Shown in pieces: positions 7,146-12,418 of a DNA stretch of 12,818 nucleotides. The notes beneath the pieces were generated by a model that was not told the origin of the DNA, did no database searches, and worked only from the letters and a program-made list of their open reading frames with translations. The stretch comes from Bacteroidales bacterium (GTDB taxonomy: Bacteria > Bacteroidota > Bacteroidia > Bacteroidales > Paludibacteraceae): the NCBI GenBank assembly GCA_900768725.1, contig CAAGDU010000190.1:1-12818 (forward strand), written 5' to 3'. Every line of letters starts with the position of its first letter. Within the stretch, counting starts at the first letter, position 1. A program made the translations under genes and the position numbers.

Positions 7146-8162
7146 TTAGCAGTTCTCAAGCAGCAAGTTCCAGCCGTGGGTGTCCTCTGCCCTGCCGAAT
7201 TGTGTGTCTTGTAGGGCATGGTAGAGTTGGCAGCAGACGGGTCCGGGGGTGATGCCGAAGTCGTATATCTTACTCATATCAGGGTCGATGATACGCGAGA
7301 TAGGCGAGATTGCCGCCCCCGTGCCGCAGGAGGCAGCCTCTTGCATGAGGCGCAGTTCCTCCACGGGTATCTGACGCTCCTCGTGAGGGATATGCAGGTC
7401 TTCGCAAAGGGTCATCAGACTGCGGTTGGTGATACTGGGCAATATGCTGTCGCTCTTAGGCGTAACATACACGCCGTTGCGCACCCCGAAGAAGTTGGCT
7501 CCGCCGCACTCGTCGATGTACTTATGCTCTTTCGAGTCGAGGAAGAGCACACCTAATCCCTGCTCGTGGGCAGGCTCGGTAGCACGGAAAGAAGCGGCGT
7601 AGTTTCCTCCCACCTTGTATTGCCCCGTGCCAAAGGGAGCCGCGCGGTCCACACGGCGGTTGATGATGAAAGGCGTAGTGCCGAAGCCGGCAGGGAAATA
7701 AGGACCAATGGGAGTAGCCAAACACATGAACTCGTACTCTTGCGCAGGCGACACACCCACCTTGGGCGTGGTGCCAATCATGATAGGACGCAGGTAGAGC
7801 GTAGCCCCTGTGCCATAAGGCGGGATATAGTCTTGATTGGCTTCCACGCAGAGGGTTACCGCCTCGATAAATTTCTCCTCCGACATGGGCGGCATGTACA
7901 CGGAGCGCGCTGAGTCTTGCAAACGGCGTGCGTTCTCCACAGGGCGGAAGATACGCACTTTACCATCCACGCCGCGGAAGGCTTTCAGCCCCTCGAAGGC
8001 TTGCTGCGCATACTGCAAGGCAGTAGCCGCCGCATGGATAGAGATGTAGAAATCGGAGGTAACCGTTACCTCGCCCCACTGTCCGTTTCTGAACGAGCAG
8101 CGCACCATCTTCGAACACTCTGTGTACGAGAAAGTCAGATGTTTCCAATCAATTGTTTTCAT
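7146..8162 (-). CDS. ilvE: Branched-chain amino acid aminotransferase
   Basis: 338 residues from the chosen start. A pyridoxal-phosphate enzyme of fold type IV that interconverts Leu, Ile and Val with their keto acids, using glutamate/2-oxoglutarate, in the cytoplasm. The PLP lysine is K183 in YKVGGNYAAS. Other signatures are QQAFEGLKAFRG (53-64), NARRLQDSA (78-86), TLYLRPIMIGT (121-131), DECGGANFFG and PSITNRSL, then EAASCGTGAAISPI. The start at 8162 (MKTIDWKHLTF) is chosen because family members start with this Trp-containing motif; the frame is open to ATGs at 8198 and 8222, which would add an uncharged 12- or 20-residue extension. It stands alone between long AT-rich upstream DNA and the transporter, 39 nt apart, so the two may share a message. 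Confidence 0.95.
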   Translation of the reverse strand: MKTIDWKHLTFSYTECSKMVRCSFRNGQWGEVTVTSDFYISIHAAATALQYAQQAFEGLKAFRGVDGKVRIFRPVENARRLQDSARSVYMPPMSEEKFIEAVTLCVEANQDYIPPYGTGATLYLRPIMIGTTPKVGVSPAQEYEFMCLATPIGPYFPAGFGTTPFIINRRVDRAAPFGTGQYKVGGNYAASFRATEPAHEQGLGVLFLDSKEHKYIDECGGANFFGVRNGVYVTPKSDSILPSITNRSLMTLCEDLHIPHEERQIPVEELRLMQEAASCGTGAAISPISRIIDPDMSKIYDFGITPGPVCCQLYHALQDTQFGRAEDTHGWNLLLENC

Positions 8163-8229
8163 ATCATTAAAAGCACTTAATGTTGTATTGTTCGCCATTC
8201 CGTGCTTTTCATGGTTGTGCAATAGTGTA

Positions 8230-8275
8230 TGTTACAAAAATATTTGAACAATATTTGAGAATATTTGTTGTAACA
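8230..8275. promoter_or_regulatory. Possible operator/promoter upstream of ilvE
   Basis: An inverted repeat TGTTACAA (8230-8237) and TTGTAACA (8268-8275) encloses three direct copies of AATATTTG at 8239-8246, 8250-8257 and 8260-8267, spaced 11 and 10 bp, about one helical turn. On the minus strand TATTTTTG (8242-8235) fits the Bacteroidetes -7 box TAnnTTTG, giving a leader of about 65 nt, but I see no good -33 partner. The sites are visible; the regulatory role is inference. Confidence 0.45.
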
Positions 8276-8370
8276 GAAAAAAGTTAAAGGATATTTTTGC
8301 GGGTATTATTGTTCATTAACCGAAAGTAATAAGCCATTTATCCTTTTATCTTGTCCCCTTCATCCCCTTT

Positions 8371-8384
8371 GCGGTCGGAGACCG
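8371..8384. repeat. Decayed R2-like palindrome
   Basis: GCGGTCGGAGACCG contains a 5-bp stem CGGTC-GGA-GACCG and resembles the centre of R2 (GCGGTCTCC...). The flanking GTGTACC has diverged from GCACC. It lies between the WbqC-like gene and ilvE. Confidence 0.4.
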
Positions 8385-8402
8385 AGTGTACCTTCCCGCC
8401 CC

Positions 8403-9059
8403 CTAACCCCCTCCCCTCCTTTCAGGAGAGGCGGGGGAGTTGAAGTTACCTTCGTTTTTGTTCTCTATCTTCATTATCGTCTCGGGACCGTATTCCATCA
8501 GTTTGTCTAAAATACTCATGCCGTTACCGAAGCAGGATTCGAGGTCTTGCGCCTGCCAATCGGTGGTGTGGGGAAGTGTTTGAAACACATAGTCTCCTTC
8601 GTTTGGTGCGGCCTGGAGACCGCACCTCCTTGGGTTGTTCTGCAGCAAACCAACCACCACTTCGTGCAGACCCTCGTTGAGGTCAAGGAGAAACTTCGTT
8701 TCTTTCTCGTAGAAAGGTCGGAAGTAGTCCATGTAGTAGTCAAAATAGGGTGTGCGTTTGTAGGCACTCACAAGGGTTATCCAATGCTGGTGCTGCCAAT
8801 TCTTTTGGTAACTGATTTCCACATCCCGCGTGAGTTGCTTGCGTTCGCTGTGCTTCACCGGCACGGTGAGCGTGAGCGGTCCGTCGGGGGTAGTGATGGT
8901 GCAACGGTTGCGGTAGGTCTGCTTCGGGAAGCTCTCCATCACCTCTATTTGCACCGTCGGGGACGCCCCAATGGAGTCGCGGGCGGTTCGGCACTTCCCT
9001 TCGTACCACAGCCGATACCATTCCTCGGGGGCAAGATATGCAGTAGGCAAGGTCATCAT
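8403..9059 (-). CDS. WbqC-like family protein with repeat-derived inserts
   Basis: 218 residues. WbqC-family proteins are found in glycan-biosynthesis loci and next to lepB in Bacteroidetes; their activity is not settled. Recognisable motifs are LPTAYLAPEEWY (4-15), PKQTYRNRC (45-53), GPLTLTVPV (60-68), HWITLVSAY (92-100) and DYFRPFYEKE (111-120). The start at 9059 gives an ATGA overlap with the lepB stop; the 110 open codons upstream are a lepB shadow. Three parts look non-native: residues 22-36 (CRTARDSIGASPT region), residues 143-151 encoded by repeat R2, and the last 12 residues (SPASPERRGGG) encoded by a GC-rich hairpin that also supplies the TAG stop. The original C-terminus may therefore have been replaced. 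The frame is intact, so it may still work. Confidence 0.88.
   Translation of the reverse strand: MMTLPTAYLAPEEWYRLWYEGKCRTARDSIGASPTVQIEVMESFPKQTYRNRCTITTPDGPLTLTVPVKHSERKQLTRDVEISYQKNWQHQHWITLVSAYKRTPYFDYYMDYFRPFYEKETKFLLDLNEGLHEVVVGLLQNNPRRCGLQAAPNEGDYVFQTLPHTTDWQAQDLESCFGNGMSILDKLMEYGPETIMKIENKNEGNFNSPASPERRGGG
8407..8437. repeat. GC-rich hairpin forming the end of the WbqC-like gene
   Basis: A 14-bp stem with two mismatches (arms 8407-8420 and 8424-8437, loop TTC). It encodes the last residues of the protein, ending in the TAG at 8403-8405. It could serve as a transcription terminator, but no T-run follows on the minus strand, so a mobile palindrome is as likely. Confidence 0.6.
8605..8629 (-). 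repeat. Palindromic repeat R2 inside the WbqC-like gene
   Basis: A 7-bp stem GGTGCGG-8 nt-CCGCACC plus CTCC. It is identical over 25 nt to the reverse complement of 11014-11038 in dapB. In this gene it is read as RCGLQAA; in dapB, from the other strand, as VRPGDRTS. Confidence 0.92.
8954..8997 (-). repeat. Suspected in-frame insert near the WbqC-like N-terminus
   Basis: About 14-15 residues (KCRTARDSIGASPT) separate two parts, LWYEG and QIEVMESFPKQTYRNR, that are close together in the family as I recall it. The DNA contains GGGGCGTCCCC and, like R1 and R2, has no stop in any of six frames. No second copy exists in the window, so this rests on family memory. Confidence 0.4.
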
Positions 9060-10456
9060 TTTCGCGCATTCATGCCGAGGCGGTTCCAACGGATATGCCC
9101 TTTGAACCACGGTTTGTCCTTCTCTATGCTGAGCCAAACGAAGAGCGGGCGCCCCACGATATGGTCTTCTGGCACGAAACCCCAGTAGCGGCTGTCGGCG
9201 GAGTTGTGGCGGTTGTCGCCCATCATCCAGTAGTAGTCCATGTCGAAGGTGTAAGGCTCGCCTATCGCCATCGGCTTGTGCTCGTAGGCATCGGCGATGC
9301 GCTTGTAGAGCCAGTAGTTGTCCTCGGTGATGGTGATGGTCTCGCCGCGGCGGGGAATGTAGATAGGTCCGTAGTTGTCGCGTGTCCATGTGTTATGCCC
9401 CAGCGGATAAACGTCTCCTCCTTGTTGCTCAGGCTCAAGCATCACGGCAAGCACATGGGGGTTCTTCTCCAACTCGGCTTTCATTGCCTGCGTCAGCGGG
9501 AAATGGTACACACCCGGCTCCGGCATCTTGCGGTCGTCTTTCGAGATACCTATCTTCTCCAAGTAACTATTGCTCAGGATATGTCCATCGGTCTGCACGT
9601 AGTAGTTCAACTGCACGCCCTCACGCTCGGGTTCGGCTACGCCGTTCACATATATCACGTTATCAATGATTTGTAGTGAGTCGCCCGGTGCGCCTACGCA
9701 ACGCTTCACGTAGTTCTCTCGTCTGTCCACAGGGCGTGTTACGATGTCGCCGAAGATGTCTTTGCGTTGGTGCACGGTGCGCTCGCCGTAGTAGTGACGA
9801 AGGCTGTAAATGTCGGGGTTCTGCATCTTTGAGCAGACGGTATCGCCCGCGGGGAAGTTGAAGACCACGATGTCGCCTTTCTCGGGCGTGTCCCAGCCGG
9901 CAAGGCGTTTGTAGCCCCACTGCGGGCGTTCGATGTAACTCTTGCCGCCGCCGAGCCAGATGGGGAAAGTATGCTGCACAAGGGGCATAGAGAGCGGTGT
10001 GTTGGGGACCCGCGCACCATAACTCATCTTGCTAACGCAAAGGAAATCGCCCACGCGCAGGCTCTTCTCCAACGAACTGGACGGAATCTGGTAATTCTGG
10101 AAGATGTATTGGTTGATGAAATACACCGCGATGAGCGCGAAGAGGATAGCATCCACCCACGACATGATGGTGTAGATAGTGCTGTTCGCATGGGGATTGG
10201 TCTTGCCCTCTGCGGCTTCTTCTTTGCTGACGGGTTTGTACTTATGCCACCAGTTCCAAGGGATATACTTGGTGGTGAACATATCCATGATAATCGGCAG
10301 CAGCGCGAGCCATCCGAGGCTTGCCCAGTCGCCGTGCCCCTGACGCGGGTCGCCACAGGCTACCCAGATGATGAAAGCGATATAGACAGCGCTCCACACG
10401 CCGCACGCTACCCAGCCTTTGGTGGTAACGGATTGTATTCTTTCTTTGAATGTCAT
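9056..10456 (-). CDS. lepB: Signal peptidase I
   Basis: 466 residues, long compared with E. coli (324) but usual for Bacteroidetes. The enzyme cuts signal peptides from exported proteins at the outer face of the inner membrane. Hydrophobic segments lie near 15-35, 45-62 and 99-118. The catalytic serine is S128 in IPSSSLEKSLRVGD, and the lysine general base is K251 in NYVKRCVGAPGD. The GDNRHNSADSRYWGFVPEDH box follows at 413-432. A large inserted region between 160 and 240 and another near 270-400 account for the extra length. It sits 50 nt after dapB and overlaps the WbqC-like gene by 4 nt, the order I recall as common in Bacteroidetes. The leader carries a 9-bp tandem array. Confidence 0.96.
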   Translation of the reverse strand: MTFKERIQSVTTKGWVACGVWSAVYIAFIIWVACGDPRQGHGDWASLGWLALLPIIMDMFTTKYIPWNWWHKYKPVSKEEAAEGKTNPHANSTIYTIMSWVDAILFALIAVYFINQYIFQNYQIPSSSLEKSLRVGDFLCVSKMSYGARVPNTPLSMPLVQHTFPIWLGGGKSYIERPQWGYKRLAGWDTPEKGDIVVFNFPAGDTVCSKMQNPDIYSLRHYYGERTVHQRKDIFGDIVTRPVDRRENYVKRCVGAPGDSLQIIDNVIYVNGVAEPEREGVQLNYYVQTDGHILSNSYLEKIGISKDDRKMPEPGVYHFPLTQAMKAELEKNPHVLAVMLEPEQQGGDVYPLGHNTWTRDNYGPIYIPRRGETITITEDNYWLYKRIADAYEHKPMAIGEPYTFDMDYYWMMGDNRHNSADSRYWGFVPEDHIVGRPLFVWLSIEKDKPWFKGHIRWNRLGMNARK

Positions 10457-10468
10457 AGTGGTTTAATA

Positions 10469-10504
10469 GTGATAGAAGTTATAGAGGCTATAGAAACTAT
10501 AGAT
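10469..10504 (-). repeat. 9-bp tandem array upstream of lepB start
   Basis: Plus-strand units are GTGATAGAA, GTTATAGAG, GCTATAGAA and ACTATAGAT. They begin 12 nt from the lepB ATG and fill most of the 50-bp gap to dapB. The unit matches that coding for the Ile-Glu-Pro linker at 5099-5197. Confidence 0.88.
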
Positions 10505-10506
10505 TA

Positions 10507-11331
10507 TTAGAACAGTACTTCCTCCATGGTGTGCCAGCCGGTTTTGCCTTTTAGCCATTCGGCGGCGAGTACGGCGCCGAGGGCAAAGCCCTCACGGGAC
10601 TTGGCACTATGGGTGATGGAGATGGTGTCCACGGGTGAGTCCCACGTTACGGTATGTATGCCCGGCACCTCGCCTTCGCGGATGGACTCTATGGGGACTG
10701 TAGTTGAGTGTTGAGTGTTGAGTGTTGAGTGCCCGGGTGCGCAGGCGTCCCCGCCTGCTTTCGTGGAGGTATTGCGGTAAGATACTCGTTGCGAATCGTC
10801 ATTCGTAAATCGTAAATCGTAAATTCTCTCAATGTCTTCCGCCAGTGTCTTGGCAGTGCCGGAGGGGGCATCGAATTTGTGGATATGGTGGGTCTCGGTG
10901 ATGGACGGCTGATAGTCGGAATAGTCCGCCAGCAAGCCTGCCAGCCGCTTGTTGAGGGCAAAAAAGACATTTACACCTACGCTGAAATTTGATGACCAAA
11001 GCAGACCATTCATGGAGGTGCGGTCTCCAGGCCGCACCATAGACAAGCAACACTCGGCGGCATCACATAACTCGTCTCGCAGGCGGCTCACGTTCCAGCC
11101 CGTGGTGCCGCACACCACGGGTACACCCGCCTGCCACGCGGCGCGGACATTCGCCTCGGCGGTAGCAGGCGTGGAGAACTCAATCGCCACATCGGCTTGC
11201 GAAAAAGCGGGAGAAAGGAAATCTGCCGTATTGTCTCGGTCGATGATGCAGACTATCTCGTGTCCGCGGCGGCGCGCCACCAGCTCGATGATATGTCCCA
11301 TCTTGCCGTACCCTATGAGTGCAAGGTTCAT
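10507..11331 (-). CDS. dapB: 4-hydroxy-tetrahydrodipicolinate reductase with repeat inserts
   Basis: 274 residues, about 25 longer than usual. The enzyme reduces hydroxy-tetrahydrodipicolinate with NAD(P)H on the way to diaminopimelate and lysine, in the cytoplasm. The Rossmann motif is IGYGKMGH (6-13), followed by DVAIEFSTP (47-55) and CGTTGW (74-79). The catalytic region is ETHHIHKFDAPSGTAKTLAE (146-165), and the C-terminus has SIREGEVPGIHTVTWDSPVD and ITHSAKSREGFALGAV. The start at 11331 (MNLALIGYGKMG) is chosen by family; the upstream open codons are promoter and leader. Two non-native blocks keep the frame: residues about 98-107 from repeat R2, and 170-212, built of a heptamer array (IYDLRFTN), R1 (AGGDACAPG) and a second array (HSTLNTQHSTT). 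Both fall between conserved blocks, so activity is plausible but unproven. Confidence 0.94.
   Translation of the reverse strand: MNLALIGYGKMGHIIELVARRRGHEIVCIIDRDNTADFLSPAFSQADVAIEFSTPATAEANVRAAWQAGVPVVCGTTGWNVSRLRDELCDAAECCLSMVRPGDRTSMNGLLWSSNFSVGVNVFFALNKRLAGLLADYSDYQPSITETHHIHKFDAPSGTAKTLAEDIERIYDLRFTNDDSQRVSYRNTSTKAGGDACAPGHSTLNTQHSTTVPIESIREGEVPGIHTVTWDSPVDTISITHSAKSREGFALGAVLAAEWLKGKTGWHTMEEVLF
10704..10731 (-). repeat. Heptamer array inside dapB (TTGAGTG x4)
   Basis: Four perfect TTGAGTG units on the plus strand, encoding HSTLNTQHSTT. Seven is not a multiple of three, so loss or gain of one unit would shift the dapB frame. Confidence 0.93.
10735..10759 (+). repeat. Palindromic repeat R1 inside dapB
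   Basis: Stem GCAGGCG-TCCC-CGCCTGC with leading GGGTGC. It is the reverse complement of the copies at 3303-3330 and 12791-12818 with one mismatch in the loop, and follows the heptamer array after 3 nt. dapB reads it as AGGDACAP. Confidence 0.9.
10804..10824 (-). repeat. Heptamer array inside dapB (CGTAAAT x3)
   Basis: Three perfect units, encoding YDLRFTN. It is the reverse complement of the array at 7124-7144 in front of the peptide transporter. Confidence 0.92.
11014..11038 (+). repeat. Palindromic repeat R2 inside dapB
   Basis: Exact 25-nt reverse complement of 8605-8629. dapB reads it as VRPGDRTS at about residues 99-106, between AAECCLSM and the conserved LLWSSNFS. Confidence 0.92.
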
Positions 11332-11333
11332 AA

Positions 11334-11361
11334 TTAGTGTTAGTGGGTAGTGGTCAGTGGA
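11334..11361 (-). repeat. Heptamer array in the dapB leader
   Basis: Plus-strand units are TTAGTGT, TAGTGGG, TAGTGGT and CAGTGGA, starting 2 nt from the dapB ATG. It is more diverged than the other arrays. Confidence 0.65.
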
Positions 11362-11387
11362 TCGTTTGGTTAAAACCAAAAACCGTG

Positions 11388-11422
11388 CAAAGTTACGAAG
11401 ATTTTTTGATATATACAACAAA
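11388..11422 (-). promoter_or_regulatory. dapB promoter, Bacteroidetes type
   Basis: On the minus strand TAACTTTG (11395-11388) fits the -7 consensus TAnnTTTG exactly. A TTG at 11418-11416, in TTTGTTG, lies 20 nt upstream as the -33 element. Transcription should start near 11381, giving a leader of about 50 nt that contains the heptamer array. The dapB-lepB-WbqC-like group probably uses it. Confidence 0.7.
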
Positions 11423-11460
11423 TTGGCATTTTTTTGTACTTTTTAGGGTGTATAGACAAA

Positions 11461-11490
11461 GTATGGCAGAGGGAGACCCCTCTGCCATAC
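11461..11490 (-). terminator. Strong hairpin between 11536 gene and dapB
   Basis: A perfect 13-bp stem (11461-11473 with 11478-11490, loop AGAC). It follows the stop of the upstream gene by 45 nt and precedes the dapB promoter, a sensible place to stop transcription. The minus-strand tail is only TTTGTCTATA, so the U-run is weak; it may instead be another palindromic repeat. Confidence 0.5.
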
Positions 11491-11535
11491 ACTCTCAATA
11501 CGTACTACGATATTATATCACTAATCACCTCTGTC

Positions 11536-12321
11536 TCAGAAATGCAACGCCACCCCTACCCCGTTGCCTGAGACTTGGAAGTTCAGACTTACTTGCGAAT
11601 CTGCTTGCGGTGTAGCGATATGCTGCTGCTCAAGATAGCAGGCGTTATAGACCTCGTGGGAGTTCTGGCGGCGGTGCTGTCCAACGGAGAGCATGGGGAT
11701 AGATGCCACGGTGAGTGCAGCCCCCGCTGCCATGAGGATGATACCCGCATACTCCATGCCAATACCGTAGTACGCTTGCGGCTGGTTCACCATCGACTTA
11801 TTCTGCAACACGATACCCACGCCCCAAACGGGTGCACCGAGGACCAGTCCCGCCATGCCGGAGCCGAAGAAACGCCAGCCCAACGACCAGAGATGGTCGG
11901 CTTTCTGGTAACTCTGCCACGCCTCGGGGCAGTTGTGAGCAATGAAACGCAAATAAGCGTCCTCACTCAGTTTGGTCGTAACGCCCGCGGCATTCAGGAA
12001 ATAGTCGCCATCCTGCTTCGTGATAGCCCCCGGGAGGATAGGATGCGCCTCCAAGATTGGGTCGTTCTCAGGCTGCACACAGGGATTGCCGAAGACGAGC
12101 ACCTTGCCGTTCTCCAACAGTATGGTTACCACTTCCTCTTTCGGAATAGTGAAGAGGCGGCTGTCCTGCACATCATATAACCTGTAGGAGATTTCTTTCT
12201 CCCCCACTTCAATCACGGTGGCATTGATACGGTTCGCCCCCGTAGTGATAATAACATCCTGCGCCCGCAGCAGCGGCAGGCAAAGCAGGCATCCAACCAG
12301 CAAAACAAATAAACGCTTCAT
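11536..12321 (-). CDS. Exported or membrane protein of unknown function (Bacteroidetes-type)
   Basis: 261 residues. The first 20 (KRLFVLLVGCLLCLPLLRAQ) form a signal peptide with likely cleavage before QDV; no lipobox cysteine follows. Residues 21-80 are a small beta-rich region, DVIITTGANRINATVIEVGEKEI then FTIPKEEVVTILLENGK, of a kind I recall from many Bacteroidetes envelope proteins. Two Gly/Ala-rich hydrophobic segments follow (about 137-165 and 185-210), then a polar tail ending VSLNFQVSGNGVGVALHF. The start at 12321 is preferred over 12363 because it begins the signal peptide. No function is assigned. It is separated from dapB by 204 bp with hairpin and promoter. Confidence 0.85.
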   Translation of the reverse strand: MKRLFVLLVGCLLCLPLLRAQDVIITTGANRINATVIEVGEKEISYRLYDVQDSRLFTIPKEEVVTILLENGKVLVFGNPCVQPENDPILEAHPILPGAITKQDGDYFLNAAGVTTKLSEDAYLRFIAHNCPEAWQSYQKADHLWSLGWRFFGSGMAGLVLGAPVWGVGIVLQNKSMVNQPQAYYGIGMEYAGIILMAAGAALTVASIPMLSVGQHRRQNSHEVYNACYLEQQHIATPQADSQVSLNFQVSGNGVGVALHF

Positions 12322-12329
12322 GATATAAT

Positions 12330-12353
12330 TTGTAAATTTGTAAATTTGAAAAT
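12330..12353 (-). repeat. Octamer array upstream of the 11536-12321 gene
   Basis: Plus-strand units are TTGTAAAT, TTGTAAAT and TTGAAAAT, starting 8 nt from the ATG. The third unit is the inverse of ATTTTCAA in the next array. Confidence 0.85.
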
Positions 12354-12359
12354 TATTAG

Positions 12360-12418
12360 ACACCTAATGGTCATTTTCAAATTTTCAAATTGATAATTTT
12401 CAAATTGAAATTAGGTGT
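12360..12418. repeat. Octamer array flanked by inverted repeats
   Basis: ATTTTCAA units at 12373-12380, 12381-12388 and 12396-12403, with ATTGATA and ATTGAAA between and after. The block is bounded by ACACCTAAT (12360-12368) and ATTAGGTGT (12410-12418), a 9-bp inverted repeat that could form a hairpin. It supplies the last codons of the next gene (VHLISI). Confidence 0.75.

Noticed and set aside
9060..9389. 110-codon N-terminal extension of the WbqC-like protein
   Set aside because: It overlaps the conserved end of lepB in another frame. The ATGA overlap at 9059 and the family start decide for the shorter protein.
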